From contig NC_071397.1 in NCBI RefSeq assembly GCF_022682495.2, positions 13,731,082 to 13,795,081 of the forward strand: a stretch of DNA of 64,000 bases, in the 5' to 3' direction. Below, piece by piece: positions 1-11,897 of the stretch; the stretch's first letter is position 1; the number at the start of each line of letters is the position of its first letter. Below the pieces are notes generated by a model. That model had not been told where the DNA came from and searched no databases. It saw only the letters and a list, made by a program, of their open reading frames with translations. The position numbers and the translations under genes were made by a program. The DNA is from Desmodus rotundus (Eukaryota > Chordata > Mammalia > Chiroptera > Phyllostomidae).

Positions 1-480
1 AGTGAGCATGTGTACTCTCTGGCCCATGCATTCAAAATGACTGAGCGAGTAGAGCAACGAATCTGCATCAAATTTTGCATTAACCTTGAACATTCCTCTG
101 TGGAAACTATTCAGATGATTCAGAAGGCTGCAGCTAGGGGCAACTGGTGATTGGCAGCTTCATCACAACAATGCACACCCGTCCATACATCATGTCTCCT
201 ACAGAGTTTTCTGGTGAAACATCAAATCACCCAGGTGACTCAGCTCCCCTACAGCCCAGATTTGGTGCCCTGCGACTTCTGGCTTTTTCCCAAACTAAAA
301 TCACCTTTGAAAAGGAAGAGATTTCAGCCCATCGATGAAATTCAGGAAAATGTGACAGGGAAGCTGACGGCCTATGGAGAACTGTGTGAGGTCCCAAGGT
401 GCTTGCTTTGAAGGGGATTGAGGTGTCATTGTCCTGTGTACAATGTTGTATCTTGTATCTTCTTCAGTAAATGTCTCTGG
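1..480 (+). pseudogene. mariner-like transposase relic, internally deleted, cut by window edge
   Basis: Conceptual translation from about position 40 gives a mariner-type N terminus (MTERVEQRICIKFC...). Near position 137 it jumps to the C-terminal catalytic region (LHHNNAH..., then YSPDLVPCDFWLFPKLK at about 270-320). The middle of the transposase, about half the protein, is missing, so this is an internally deleted copy. In the D,D34D family the HHDNAP motif carries the second catalytic aspartate; here the codon reads AAC (Asn). A stop lies just before it and the frame shifts. YSPDL keeps the third-Asp region. The 5' end lies before the window and the 3' terminal repeat is not confidently placed. 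It is a non-functional fossil. Family assignment is by motif recognition. Confidence 0.75.
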
Positions 481-1719
481 ATACCTTCTAGACAGAACTC
501 GTATATGAAGTGTGTAGAGATGGTGTAGCTTCTGTGGAACAAGCATGAAATCAAGCTAGTTTTGAAGAAAAATAATCATGTTTATTAGAACACGGGAGAA
601 TTTTGTCCCTGGTGCATACAGTAGAGAAAGTTGAGAGCAGTAAACAGTTTTTCTCACTGGCCTCTCAATACAGAAAGATAACCAAGACATAAATATTAAT
701 ATTGTAAGATATTATTCTAAGGCAATATTATGTTGAAACTATTGATGATTTGTTAATGTTGTTTAGTCCTTTTCCCAAATTCTAATATTCAATATCTTCT
801 GAATCAAAATAGTTGAAAACCACTATTTTCAAAAGGGAATAAAAAACATCTTGAGAATTTCAAAAAATGCAAAGTACAGACTTTTCATTGCTTAAGCTAA
901 TATGATAGACATATGTAAAGAAAGAGTTCTGGACATGACATTTTTCATTGTGAAGGAAGAAGAATGGTGATCTGCTACATTTTAAATTTTTTATTCTCTA
1001 GAGTTGCTTTTTAAATGCAAGAGCTCTTTGGGAATCTGAGATAGTTATGATATGGAAATCTAAGTGGCAGAGGATTAAATTTGGAGTAAAATTATTACTA
1101 TAATTATTTTTCTTAATCATCTCAATGATTTATTTTGTAGATAACATTAGGAAAATAACATTCGGACAATGGATCTGCGTTTAAATTGAAGTGTATGACT
1201 GCTTTTATCCCCTCTCCATTCAGAATGCATTATTACCTTTAGATTCTATTTTAAATTTGTGTAGCTAACTTTCTAGACTTTATTTTATACTCCCTTTTTA
1301 CAAATGGCAACCAAGTGATCCCTGACCCTGTCATAAGTGTTTGACTGTATTTACTATCTAGAGTTGATAATGATATAAAAAATAGGTATGGAGGCACACC
1401 GTAATTAAATTTATACAAACAGGTTATCTGGAATTTGAACGTAGCTGGGAGTCCTCTGTTTTATCTGGCAGCCCTAACCGTGATATCTGCAGCTGCAAGC
1501 CCCGTCTCCCTCCAGCTCCCTGTCACTCTTGTTCTTTCTCTTTACCTTGGCCCTGGTCACACTGCCCCCTTCCTCCAAATAGACCTCATTTCTGTCACAA
1601 TTGAGAGCGGGCTAGGGGTGGGAAAGATGAGTTTGACACTCTCCCTCCCAAATCATGAATTATGTCATCCACTTAAACTGTCATAAACAAACCCACGATC
1701 ATAATTTTGATTCATCTAA
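481..1719. other. AT-rich non-coding stretch, nothing recognised
   Basis: No convincing coding frame, repeat family or RNA gene is visible. An open frame at 1435-1686 has no recognisable domain and looks like chance. Confidence 0.5.
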
Positions 1720-2400
1720 TTCATCCAAAAGGTACTTATTGAGTGCTTTCTATGGTTCAGGCACTGTTCTGACTCCCAGCGGGCACAGCATGGACAAGTG
1801 TAGATAACATTCTGCCTGATGAAAAATGCGTTCCAGCAGGGACCCAGTGCGGGAGACGAGTTACACAGGACCAGTGCTGTGGTGAAAATAAAGATGTGAC
1901 TGGGGCTGGGAAGTGATTGGGGGGATCATGGAGGCCCCGCAGAAAGGATGCTATTTGCGCAGAGCCCTGCAAGGCTGGAACAGCTACACGTGCAGTACTA
2001 GGGAGAGAGCAGCATAAAGGCACCGAGGGGCCGTGTCTGGGGAGCGGCCAGGAGGCCGGTGCTGCAGGAGCAGCGTGAGTGAGCAGGGTGGGGACGGGCA
2101 GCAGGCCCTAGAGTGCCTTCTACACTATTGTAATAATTTAGGATTTTTTTGAGTGAGATAGGGAGTTTTTGGAGATTTCTGAGAAAAGAGTCATGATCTG
2201 ATTTATACTTTTTAAAAAGAACACTCTTATGGCCTGGTGGAAAAGACTGCAGAAAGACACAGGCAGAAAGAGCAGCAAAATCAGTTAGGAGGCTACGGCG
2301 CTCGCCCAGGCAGAGATGGTAGTGGTGTAGGCCAGGGTGGTGCTGGTTGGCTGGGGGAAGCGTTGTAAATGGGGTGCATTTTTAGACACCTTCTGATAAG
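1720..2400 (+). repeat. ancient mammal-wide interspersed repeat, family uncertain
   Basis: The segment opens with TTATTGAGTGCTTTCTATGG followed by a CAGGCACTGTTCTGA-like stretch. Further on it has CATGATCTGATTTATACTTT and CAGTTAGGAGGCTACGGCG. This order of phrases is familiar from old dispersed repeats shared by placental mammals, and the start resembles the MIR-type core. The copy is strongly diverged and I cannot name the family with certainty. It is locally GC-richer than its flanks. Confidence 0.45.
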
Positions 2401-5400
2401 GAAACAGTTTTAATGATATCCTAAAATTTTAAATTCTCTAATTCTACGATTTTTTCCCTTCAGAGTAGGAAGCAATTTCCCCTTTGTCATTCACATGCCA
2501 AAGACATAATGCAAATTTTCTCTTACTGGAATGCCACATGCATCTGTATATTCACATGATGTTCTGAGAATATTAAGTAGTCCCTTTTGCAGCATACAAA
2601 ATGCGGTATGTTTTTTTCTTTCCATTTTTAGCCAAACAAAAATGAAGCCTAGCAAGGCGCAGAGAGTTATACATTCTAGATGGCAAAGGATAATTAATGG
2701 TTTCACTGTGTCTAATTGCTTAATATATAACACATCAATTGCACACTACAAATATTTGCTCTTAATTTTTCCTCAGAGGGATTTGATAAAAATTGGAGCA
2801 TCTCTTAAAACCATGTTTGCTATCTTAAAGTTCTTTGTTGAAGATAATAAACTGAAAGCACCTGGAATGCTGGCTTTTCTGCAAACGTAGACAATTACAG
2901 CCTTTAATTATTTTGTTTTCTAATTTAATTTATTTTCCTGCTAGAGTAATAAGAAGGCTTGGTTAATGAGTATGCTAATAAGTTTATAATATATTTGACC
3001 CCCTTCAATGTTAAAGTAAGAGCATTTACTCATTAATCACAATTGTTAGGGTGGCTTTGTTTCTGTTTCTTGAAACTTTCCTGCCAAGATCTCATTGTGT
3101 GTACACAGTATTTTAATCTCCTATTTTGTATGCAGTTGGGAGGGAAGACATTTGGGTAGTAACAAAACATAAGCCTCAGCTGTCACCAAGTTTACAAACC
3201 ACCTCCATCTGTAACCATCTTTTATTCCTTTCTTTTTAATGGGTGGGAGAAAGTATCCAACCAACTTCTCTTCCTCTGCTCTAGATCCCAAACACTAGTC
3301 AACCTTCACTAAATTAAGCTGAGCGAATGAGTGTATGTATGTGTGAAGGGATACATTCATTACTGCAGTTGAAACTAAAGGCTAATTTGGGACTCTAATG
3401 TTGGCTAAGGCCCTGAATACCAAAAATCAGCCAACAGATGTCAAGAATTCCACAATCAAAGCAAGGTACAAGATGACTTAAGCTTATTTATGAAGGAATT
3501 GGCTTAAAACCAAATTTGGAAGCTTCTTGGGAGAATATAAAACAGTGTAGCTGAAGAGATTAGAGTATTAAAGCATTACCATAACCCTGGAGTGGTCTCA
3601 GAGAGGCTTTGTCCAAGGGGGCAATAGGGACTTTTGCTGCCTGGTGGGCAACAGGCACTTGCAGAGTGTTTCTGCAGAGACAGACCACCGAGGATCAGGG
3701 GCAGTTGTACCTGGTCACTCGGAGAGTAAACCAACTCTTTCGGATATTTGCATGTGAGAGAACAGCTGCAACCGGATAGGAGATCTTTCTGAAAGGGTCT
3801 CAGAGACTGATCGGAGATATTATACAGTGGTCTAAACTCACCCTTTTATTTAATGCCCCATAACACATTGTTCTATGAACACTTCCTCACGCCCCCTCTC
3901 TCCAGGTGCCCTAAGACTCCATTACATCAATTCTTTATGTATTCTACAACATTCGAGGCCCACGCACTTTTAAACTATAAAGAGTTTTCTACGGCCAAAT
4001 GAGTTTTCTAAATTTTGCAGACACACTTGCCTCTTGGACCTGCACAAGGCAGGTTGACGTACTAAAGGCTCTCAGGATTCTTGTAGACAATTGGGGGGAA
4101 AAGGCAGAATACTGAACTTGAACAACAATAAAAAAATGTTAAAAAAGATAAATAAATAAATAAAGATAAAAGTAAAAAAAAAATTAAAAACTAAAATACA
4201 GACATGTTGGCCAAACATTCTTTGAGAACTTATCACTGTGTATTCCTGAATGTCTCTGTATTATTTTTTATTTGGATTGGCAATGTGGAGACTATTTGTT
4301 TTGTATTGACTACATTAAACATACTTTCATATGAAAGTTAAAAAAATAAAAAAAAGAAAATGAGTTGTCTACTTTGATAGGTGGCCACAGAAAGCCTTAG
4401 ACAGATAACCTTGAATGATAGCCCATTCTACTCTGTGACATTTTCCTCTGCATGCAGATTGTCTTTGAGATCTTTTTCCACCTCTCCACTGCCAAATAAA
4501 CACCAAAATTAACTCACCAGTATTGACTCGACATACTTGTTAACCTTATATGGGATCCTCCTCTCCGAACTTTGTCATAAGTCTTTCCAGGTTTCCAGGT
4601 CTTCTCCTAACTTTGCTTTGTATACTGTCCCCTGAATTTTCATTTATGTGGTTTTCATGGAAGCAGCTTTGAATAGAAGAGCCAAGAACCGCAAGAAAGG
4701 AAGCTAAGAGGAGAGAAGAGGGAAGGTGCTAAGATTAACCTGATTTTCTTTAAATAATATCTCTTACTGTTGGCCAGGTTGAGTCTCTCATTTGTATGGC
4801 CGCCCTCTTGCAGCAATCCTGGCTTGTGTCACCTAATTATCTTTTACATGTCCAGTGAGATTATAACCTCAATGGGTGTCAGAGGACTGTGTTTTAACCA
4901 CATCTGCAAACTGGTGGCAGAGTGCTAATAATAATACATCACTGATACAGTACTTCTATTGACAATGTTACTTGCACATAGCAATTTTATCTTTCACCAA
5001 GCCCATAAAGCATGTGTTATCCTGATTTTGCCAATAAGCAGTCAGGTGTCCTAGGAGATGAAATAGCTCATCAGAGTTTGTGGAGTTGGTAAGTAGGATG
5101 TAAACAATCTCTGGCCTCTGGGTTGCAGTTACAGGGCTCCTCCTGGGGCGCGGCAGCCGCAGGCAGGGAGCTCATGGAGGCTCTTTGAGTTAAATACACT
5201 TGGAAAAAATGCTTCATGACAACCCTTTGAAATGCATGTGACCAATAATAAGTTTGAATGTAACATTTAAGTAAAAGTTGTCCATTTCAAAATTTAATAC
5301 CAAAATGTAACTGGAATAATTTATGAAATAGTTCCTTTTGGCCAAAAAGGGCCAACTAATTCCTAGATATATGGGAGATAGTCAATTACTATGGTCCCAG

Positions 5401-5670
5401 CTGATTTAGTGTTTAAAAGTTATCCACATTTTTTGGATGTGGTGATTGGATATTTTAGCATTTTTTAAATATGGACTTTTTTTTAAAATATAGGGATTCT
5501 GTAGGAATTATGTACTATCTTAGTTTAAATGCAAGTTAGTAGTTCATGAACTATTTATTATATTTAATATTTATATGTTTTAAATATTCAAGATTAAAAT
5601 GTATACATCTGAACATACTTAGATCAAGTCAAAATTAAATGTAGTTTAATATATATGTAAATACATATAT

Positions 5671-5705
<35 letters not shown>

Positions 5706-6447
5706 GACTTTTATCACTGGAATATAACATGAACTATGTAGAGGCATGAAATTTGCTCAGGTGCTCCTCAAACCATCTCTGATTTACATTTCTTCCAAAT
5801 TCAGCTCTTAGAATCCCTACCCAAATACTGTGAAGCAGCAGCCATAGGAAGAGAAAACTTAATGATTATACTTACTCTCCAGATCTAATGTAACTTTTCC
5901 AGAGACAGAGAAAATAAAGGTCAAGCAGTTATCTGTACAATTTTACTAGGTCATCACTCTCGCCGTATTTCTGTGTCACTGTAATGTCAAAATTGGCAAA
6001 AATTGAGCATTTCAAGCGGCTGTATTATACTCATTAAATTCAGACATGATGTTTAAAATCCTTTTAAAAAATTATATAAATATGATAATGTCAAAGATAA
6101 AGAACAACGGGAAGGAGGAAATGGTGAAATTTCTACTTTGCTTTCTTTGACATATTGTCAATTTATAACCCATTATTATTCACAGACTGAATTAAAAATG
6201 CATCCATGCTTCAGTATTCAGACTTTCATTTTTAGAGATGACACTGGGTCTCAAAAAGGCTCATTAGTTGTTACTGCAAATAAACCAAAGGGCATTATCA
6301 GTTTTAGTCTGACAGAATCTGTCATACAGCGTTAATCTCCTGAGGTTGAAAAACTTGAAAAATTGCTATAGATGTAAAAAAGAAATTAGATAAGTGAAAG
6401 AAAAAAAAATACTAAAATTTTATTCTTTAACAAAATGTTTTCTTTCT
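2401..6447. other. long AT-rich unique region with minor simple repeats
   Basis: About 4 kb without a supportable gene. It holds an A-rich low-complexity patch (about 4125-4190), a possible faded MIR (about 4925-5110, with a GATGAAATAGCTCA-like core) and an (AT)n tract near 5669-5702. A moderately GC-rich segment at about 3590-4110 could be an unidentified LTR remnant, but I see no terminal motif that proves it. The 119-codon frame at 2531-2890 has no recognisable domain and lies in AT-rich DNA. Confidence 0.45.
5669..5702. repeat. (AT)n microsatellite
   Basis: Nearly pure alternating AT/TA run inside an AT-rich region. Confidence 0.9.
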
Positions 6448-6449
6448 TT

Positions 6450-6655
6450 TATAAAAAATATTTTATTTATTTTTAGAGAGGGGGAAGGGAGGGAGAAACA
6501 TCAATGTGTGGTCGCCTGTCACTTGTCCCTCACTGGGGCCCTGGCCCACAACCCAGGCATGTGCCCTGACTGGGAATCGAACCAGTGACCACTCAATCCA
6601 CTGAGTGGATTTGCAGGCTGGCACTCAATCCACTGAGCCACACCAGCTGGGGCTA
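6450..6655 (-). mobile_element. VES-type tRNA-derived SINE, minus strand
   Basis: Read on the minus strand it begins GCCCCAGCTGGTGTGGCTCA (tRNA-like head with A box), carries a GGTTCGATTCC-type B box and ends in a purine-rich tail with TAAAATA. This is the standard bat SINE layout: tRNA head, unique body, CT/AT-rich tail. The segment CACTCAATCCACTGAG occurs twice (6590-6605 and 6622-6637), so this copy has a small internal duplication of the A-box region. It is transcribed, if at all, by RNA polymerase III and moves with L1 machinery. Confidence 0.88.
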
Positions 6656-6789
6656 AAGTTTTATTTAAAGAGCATAAAGTTTAAAGGACCTGTCATTTGC
6701 CCTATTTTTCTATGATGAAAGACTATTCCCTATTTTACAACTGGGAATATCTGCTGCAGAAGAATTATTGTGACTTCCTTATGCATTGT

Positions 6790-6960
6790 TATATTTACAT
6801 CTCATAATAATCCTACAAGGAAGACACTATTATTAACCATGTGTACAAGTGAGGAAATTGTAGCTCAAAGAAGTGAAACAATGTATTCAATGTTGCAAAA
6901 CAAAGAAGTGGCTGAGACAGGGCACACTCAGGTTTGTGTTCTGTAGAACTCATCTTTCAC
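6790..6960 (+). repeat. MIR-like ancient SINE fragment
   Basis: Diverged match to the MIR core order: ACATCTCATAATAATCCTAC, then GTGAGGAAATTGTAGCTCA, then GAAGTGGCTGAGACAGG. Typical old mammalian SINE; no activity expected. Confidence 0.6.
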
Positions 6961-7336
6961 CTATTATATTCGGTAGAATAACAGATAATATATGAAAACC
7001 ACCAAATATAGAGGTTGGACCACAGAAGACTTTCAATAAATAAATGCAGTTCTTCTTCTCATCTTACCTCATCTGCAGGTCTTAAGAATTTTTTAAAACA
7101 TATAAATATTCAATAGAAAGTTTTGGATGTAGTTTCAATAAGATGGGGAATAGAAATATATACATGGAGTGACACTTAGACTCTCTATGATATTAACCCT
7201 CTTTTCCATTCAGCTTTGGAAGTAGGTCCCCCAAATTTACCTTGTCTTACACATATGATTGGTAAGAAAACATACTTTATTCCTTAACTCTCAGGAAAGT
7301 CATCTCCAGGGAAAGCCATTCTTAATCCTGCGAGAA

Positions 7337-7550
7337 CAGTGGTTCTGAGCCAGGGATGACGTTGCCTCCCAGGGGACATTGGGCAGTGTCTAAAGACATT
7401 TTTGGTTGTCAGAACTGGGGGTACATGTGTGCTATTGGCATCTGGTGGGTAGTATCCAGAGAGCTCCTGACCTTCTGAAAGGCCAGGACTACCCCAACAA
7501 CAGAGATTTATTGGGCCCAAGATGTCATACTGCCTTGGTTGCGATCCCCG
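7337..7550 (+). mobile_element. MER5A (hAT-Charlie MITE)
   Basis: Starts CAGTGGTTCTGAGCCAGGG and contains AAAGACATTTTTGGTTGTCA followed by GGGGGTACATGTGTGCTATT and GGCATCTGGTGGGTAG. It ends near CTTGGTTGCGATCCC. These are the diagnostic phrases of the approximately 189-bp non-autonomous hAT element MER5A, with inverted ends. Ancient and immobile. Confidence 0.82.
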
Positions 7551-7752
7551 TGTGAGAGAGATGAATGGAAAATGAATAGGGAGGCTGGGCACAGAATATA
7601 TTTTCTGTTCATCTAAAAATAAACCCCCAAACAACAACAACCAGCACAACTGAAACAACAACAACACCCTGGCCATAAATACGTTGTTGTGTCAGTTTAT
7701 TAGAACTTAAAATGTTTAGAATGGCTTATGTCAAAGGCATGTGTGTGCTTTT

Positions 7753-7763
7753 GTGTATTCTTT
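7753..7763 (+). repeat. left target-site duplication of the full-length L1
   Basis: GTGTATTCTTT here is identical to 14408-14418. The last three T overlap the poly(T) that represents the L1 poly(A) tail. In L1 sense the duplicate starts with A residues, as expected for L1 endonuclease cleavage at a TT|AAAA-like site. Confidence 0.85.
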
Positions 7764-7782
7764 TTTTTTTTTTTTTTTTTTT

Positions 7783-8029
7783 ATTGTTATACAATTACAG
7801 TTGTATGCCTTTTCTCCCCATCCCTCTACCCCACCCCAGGTGATCCCACCTCCCTCCCCCCTCTCCACCCTCCCCCTTGGTTTTGTCCATGTGTCCTTTA
7901 TAGTAGTTCCTGTAATACCCTCTTCCCACTATCCCCGCCCCCACCCCCCACCCCCGCCCTGGCTATTGTTAGATTGTTCTTAACTTCAATGTCTCTGGTT
8001 ATATTTTGTTTGCTTTTTTCTTCTATTGC
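7783..8029 (-). other. L1 3' UTR with polyadenylation signal
   Basis: In L1 sense it runs from the ORF2 stop to the poly(A) tail. AATAAA directly abuts the tail (reverse complement of TTTATTGTT at about 7781-7789). The middle is strongly G-rich in sense (C-rich on the plus strand, about 7815-7960). Confidence 0.85.
7933..7959 (-). promoter_or_regulatory. potential G-quadruplex in L1 3' UTR
   Basis: Five G runs of 3-6 on the minus strand, separated by single bases (plus strand CCCC-G-CCCCC-A-CCCCCC-A-CCCCC-G-CCC). G-rich, quadruplex-capable 3' UTR blocks are a known feature of mammalian L1s and have been linked to retrotransposition efficiency. Confidence 0.75.
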
Positions 8030-11000
8030 TTATGTTCCAGTTAAAGGTGAGATCATATGGTACTTGTCCCTCACTTCCTGGCTTATTTCACTTAGCATAA
8101 TGCTCTCCAGTTTCATCCATGCTGTTGCAAAGGGTATAAGCTCCTTCTTTCTCTCTGCTGCATAGAATTCCATTGTGTAAATATACCATAGTTTTTGGAT
8201 CCACTCGTTTGCTGATGGGCACTTCGGTTGCTTCCAGTACTTGGCTATTGTAAATTGTGCTGCTATGAACATTGGGGTGCACAGATTCTTTTGGATTGGT
8301 GTTTCAGTGTTCTTAGGGTATAATCCCAGCAGCGGAATTACTGGGTCAAAGGGCAGTTCCATTTTTAGTTTTCTGAGGAAATTCCATATTGTTTTCCACA
8401 GTGGCCTCACCAGTCTGCATTCCCACCAACAGTGCACAAGGGTTCCCTTTTCTCCGCATCCTCTCCAACATTTGTTTGTGGATTTGTTTATGTTGGCCAT
8501 TCTGACTGGTGTGAGATGATACCTCATTGTGGTTTTAATTTGCATCTCTCTGATGGCTAGTGATGCTGAGCATCTTTTCATATGTCTCTGGGCCCTCTGT
8601 ATGTCTTCCTTGGAGAAGTGTCTGTTCAAGTCCTTTGCCCATTTTTTAATTGGGTTGTTTGTCTTCCTGGAGTGGAGTCGAGTGAGTTCTTTATATATTT
8701 TGGAGATCAGGCCCTTGTCTGAGGTATCGTTGGCAAATATGTTTTCCCATACTGTTGGTACTCTTTGTAATTTGGTGCTGTTTTCTTTAGCCATGCAGAA
8801 GCTTTTTATTTTGATGAGGTCCCATTTGTTTATTCTTTCCTTTATGTCCCTTGCTTTAGGGGATGTGTCTGTGAGGATGTTGCTGCGTGGAATGTCTGAG
8901 ATTTTCCTGCCAATGTTTTCCTCAAGGACTTTTATGGTGTTACGGCTTATATTTAAGTCTTTTATCCATCTTGAGTTTATTTTCGTGTATGGCGTAAGTT
9001 GGTGATCGAGTTTCATTTTTTTGCACGTAGCTGTCCAGATCTCCCAACACCATTTGTTGAAGAGGCTGTTTTTGCTCCATTTTATGCTCCTGCCTCCTTT
9101 GTCAAATATTAATTGATCGTATAGACTTGAGTTTATTTCTGGGCTCTCTATTCTGTTCCATTGGTCTATGTGCCTGTTTTTATGCCAGTACCAGGCTGTT
9201 TTGATTACAGTGGCCTTGTAATACAGTTTGATATCAGGTATTGTGATCCCTCCTGCTTTGTTTTTCTTTCTCAAAATTGCTGCAGCTATTCGAGGTCGTT
9301 TATGGTTCCATATGAATTTCTGCAATGTTTGTTCTATATCTGTGAAATATGTCATGGGTACTCTAATAGGGATTGCATTGAATCTATAAATTGCTTTGGG
9401 TAGTATGGCCATTTTGATAATGTTGATTCTTCCAATCCATGAACATGGTACATGCTTCCATTTGTTTGTATCTTCCTTAATTTCTTTCTTCAGTGTTGTG
9501 TAGTTTTCTGAGTACAGGTCTTTTACCTCCTTGGTTAGGTTTATTCCTAGGTACTTTATTTTTCTTGTTGCTATATCGAATGGGATTTTTTTCCTGATTT
9601 CTGTTTCTGCAGTTTCGTTGCTGGTGTACAGGAATGCCTTTGATTTCTGGGTATTGACTCTGTATCCCGCTGTTTTGCCAAATTCATTTATTAGGTCGAG
9701 TAGTTTTTGAGTGGAGTCTATAGGGTTTTCCATGTACACTATCATGTCGTCTGCAAACAGTGACAGTTTCATTTCCTCCTTTCCAATTTGGATGCCTTTT
9801 ATTGCTTTCTCTTGTCTGATTGCTGTGGCTAGGACTTCCAATACTATGTTGAATAGGAGTGGTGAGAGAGGGCATCCTTGTCTAGTTCCTGATCTTAGTG
9901 GGAAAGCTCTAAGTTTTTGTCCATTGAGTGTGATGTTGGCTGTAGGTCTCTCATATATGGCCTTAATTATGTTGAGGACTGCTCCCTTTATTCCCACTTT
10001 GCTGAGTGTTTTTATCAGAAATGGGTGCTGTATCTTATCAAATGCTTTTTCCGCATCTATTGATATGATCATGTGATTTTTGTCTTTGCTGTTGTTGATG
10101 TGATGTATTATGTTTATTGATTTGCGAATATTGTACCATCCTTGCATCCCTGGGATGAATCCCACTTGGTCATGGTGGATGATCTTTTTAATATATTGCT
10201 GGATGCGGTTTGCTAATATTTTGTTGAGAATTTTAGCGTCTATGTTCATCAGCGATATTGGCCTGAAGTTTTCTTTCTTCGTTGTGTCTTTATCTGGTTT
10301 TGGGATTAGGATGATGTTGGCTTCATAAAAAGAGTTTGGGAGTCTTCCATCAGTTTGGATTTTTTCGAATAGTCTGTGAAGGATAGGGGTTAGTTCTTCC
10401 TTAAATGCTTTGTAGAAATCTCCTGTGAAACCATCTGGTCCAGGGCTTTTGTGTGATGGGAGTTTCTTGATGACTGCTTCAATTTCCTTTGCTGATATTG
10501 GTCTGTTCAGGTTTTCTGCTTCTTCTTCATTCAGTTTTGGAAGATTATATTTTTCTAGAAATGTGTCCATTTCATCTAGGTTTTCAAATTTCTTAGCATA
10601 CAGGTCTTCATAGTAATTTCTTACGATCCTTTGTATTTCTGTGGTATCAGTTGTAATCTCTCCACTTTCATTTCTAATTCTGTTTATTTGGATCCTCTCT
10701 CTTTTTTTCTTGATGAGCCTACTTAAAGGCTTGTCGATTTTGTTTATCTTTTCAAAGAACCAGCTCCTGGATTCATTGATCCTTACAATTGTGCTTTTAG
10801 TCTCTATGTCATTTAGTTCTGCTCTGATCTTGGTTATTTCCTTCCTTCTGCTTGCTCTGGGCTGTCTTTGTTGTTGTTCCTCCAGTTCTTGTAGGCGTAG
10901 GGTTAGGTTGTTTGTTTGAACTGTTTCTAACTTCTTAAGGTAGGCCTGTATTGCTATGAACTTCCCTCTCAGGACTGCCTTTGCTGTGTCCCATAGGTTT

Positions 11001-11851
11001 TGGGTTGTTGTGAGTTCGTTTTCATTTGTTTCCAGGAAGTTTTTGATTTCTTCCCTAATCTCATTCTTGACCCATTCATTGTTTAATAGCATGCTATTCA
11101 GTCTCCATGCTTTTGAGTGTTTTGGGTTTTTACCCTTGGCATTGGTTTCTAGTTTCAGACCCTTGTGGTCAGAGAAGATGCTTGATATGATTTCAATTTT
11201 CTTGAATTTGTTGAGGCTTGCTTTGTGTCCTATCATGTGGTCTATCTTTGAAAAAGTTCCATGGACACTTGAAAAGAACGTGTATTTTGCTTCTTTGGGA
11301 TGAAAAGCTCTGTATATATCAGTTAAGTCCATTTCCTCTAAGGTATTGTTAAGTGACACAATATCTTTGTTGATCTTTTGTTTGGAAGACCTGTCCATTT
11401 TTGATAGTGGGGTGTTAAAATCCCCTACTATAATTGTGTTGCTGTCAATATCTTTCTTGAAATCCTCCAAGATTTTCTTTATGTATTTGGGTGCTCCTAT
11501 GTTGGGTGCATATATATTTACAATGTTTATGTCTTCTTGGTGGATTCTTCCTTTGAGTATTATGAAGTGACCTTCTGGGTCTCTCTTTATGGCCCTTCTT
11601 TGGAAGTCTATTTTGTCAGATATGAGTATTGCTACCCCTGCTTTTTTTTCCTGTCCGTTTGCTTGGAAGATTTGTTTCCAGCCCTTCACTTTCAGTCTGT
11701 GTAAGTCTTTTGTCCTGAGATGGGTTTCTTGTAGGCAGCATATGTGTGGGTCATGTTTTCTTATCCATTCAGCTGTTCTATGTCTTTTGATTGGAGCATT
11801 TAATCCATTTACGTTTAAGGTTATTATCGATAGGTAGTTATTCATTGCCAT
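8030..11851 (-). CDS. ORF2: L1 ORF2p: endonuclease / reverse transcriptase, 1273 aa
   Basis: The protein nicks target DNA and reverse-transcribes L1 RNA in place (target-primed reverse transcription). At 1273 residues it matches the usual mammalian L1 length of about 1275. The N-terminal APE-type endonuclease (about 1-240) keeps N13, E42, Y114, D144, N146, D204 and H229. A PCNA-interaction-like segment IQRIVRNYY lies at 406-414. The reverse transcriptase (about 495-770) has [22 protein letters not shown] and the catalytic FADD at 699-702. The C-terminal cysteine motif has C1128, C1132, H1141 and C1145. No internal stop or frameshift. The start is MAM, so Met1 or Met3 could initiate; translation is normally rare reinitiation after ORF1. 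The open frames on the opposite strand are shadows. Confidence 0.96.
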   Translation of the reverse strand: MAMNNYLSIITLNVNGLNAPIKRHRTAEWIRKHDPHICCLQETHLRTKDLHRLKVKGWKQIFQANGQEKKAGVAILISDKIDFQRRAIKRDPEGHFIILKGRIHQEDINIVNIYAPNIGAPKYIKKILEDFKKDIDSNTIIVGDFNTPLSKMDRSSKQKINKDIVSLNNTLEEMDLTDIYRAFHPKEAKYTFFSSVHGTFSKIDHMIGHKASLNKFKKIEIISSIFSDHKGLKLETNAKGKNPKHSKAWRLNSMLLNNEWVKNEIREEIKNFLETNENELTTTQNLWDTAKAVLRGKFIAIQAYLKKLETVQTNNLTLRLQELEEQQQRQPRASRRKEITKIRAELNDIETKSTIVRINESRSWFFEKINKIDKPLSRLIKKKRERIQINRIRNESGEITTDTTEIQRIVRNYYEDLYAKKFENLDEMDTFLEKYNLPKLNEEEAENLNRPISAKEIEAVIKKLPSHKSPGPDGFTGDFYKAFKEELTPILHRLFEKIQTDGRLPNSFYEANIILIPKPDKDTTKKENFRPISLMNIDAKILNKILANRIQQYIKKIIHHDQVGFIPGMQGWYNIRKSINIIHHINNSKDKNHMIISIDAEKAFDKIQHPFLIKTLSKVGIKGAVLNIIKAIYERPTANITLNGQKLRAFPLRSGTRQGCPLSPLLFNIVLEVLATAIRQEKAIKGIQIGKEEMKLSLFADDMIVYMENPIDSTQKLLDLINEFGKTAGYRVNTQKSKAFLYTSNETAETEIRKKIPFDIATRKIKYLGINLTKEVKDLYSENYTTLKKEIKEDTNKWKHVPCSWIGRINIIKMAILPKAIYRFNAIPIRVPMTYFTDIEQTLQKFIWNHKRPRIAAAILRKKNKAGGITIPDIKLYYKATVIKTAWYWHKNRHIDQWNRIESPEINSSLYDQLIFDKGGRSIKWSKNSLFNKWCWEIWTATCKKMKLDHQLTPYTKINSRWIKDLNISRNTIKVLEENIGRKISDIPRSNILTDTSPKARDIKERINKWDLIKIKSFCMAKENSTKLQRVPTVWENIFANDTSDKGLISKIYKELTRLHSRKTNNPIKKWAKDLNRHFSKEDIQRAQRHMKRCSASLAIREMQIKTTMRYHLTPVRMANINKSTNKCWRGCGEKGTLVHCWWECRLVRPLWKTIWNFLRKLKMELPFDPVIPLLGLYPKNTETPIQKNLCTPMFIAAQFTIAKYWKQPKCPSANEWIQKLWYIYTMEFYAAERKKELIPFATAWMKLESIMLSEISQEVRDKYHMISPLTGT

Positions 11852-11897
11852 TATTTCCTACCTGTGTTCCTCTGTCTTTCTCTTTTCCTTCCTTTCC
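11852..11897 (-). other. inter-ORF spacer of L1 (46 bases)
   Basis: Separates the ORF1 stop from the ORF2 start. Short spacers of this kind are typical of mammalian L1s, where ORF2 is translated by an unconventional termination/reinitiation mechanism. Confidence 0.85.

Noticed and set aside
2531..2890. 119-codon open frame as a gene
   Set aside because: AT-rich, no recognisable domain, no splice or promoter context; expected by chance.
7728..8165. 145-codon frame starting with a poly-Phe stretch
   Set aside because: It reads through the L1 poly(A) tail and 3' UTR in antisense; an artefact.
8241..11837. Many open frames on the plus strand across the L1 ORF2 region
   Set aside because: They are antisense shadows of ORF2, low in information and rich in Phe/Ser/Leu as expected from the reverse of an A-rich gene.
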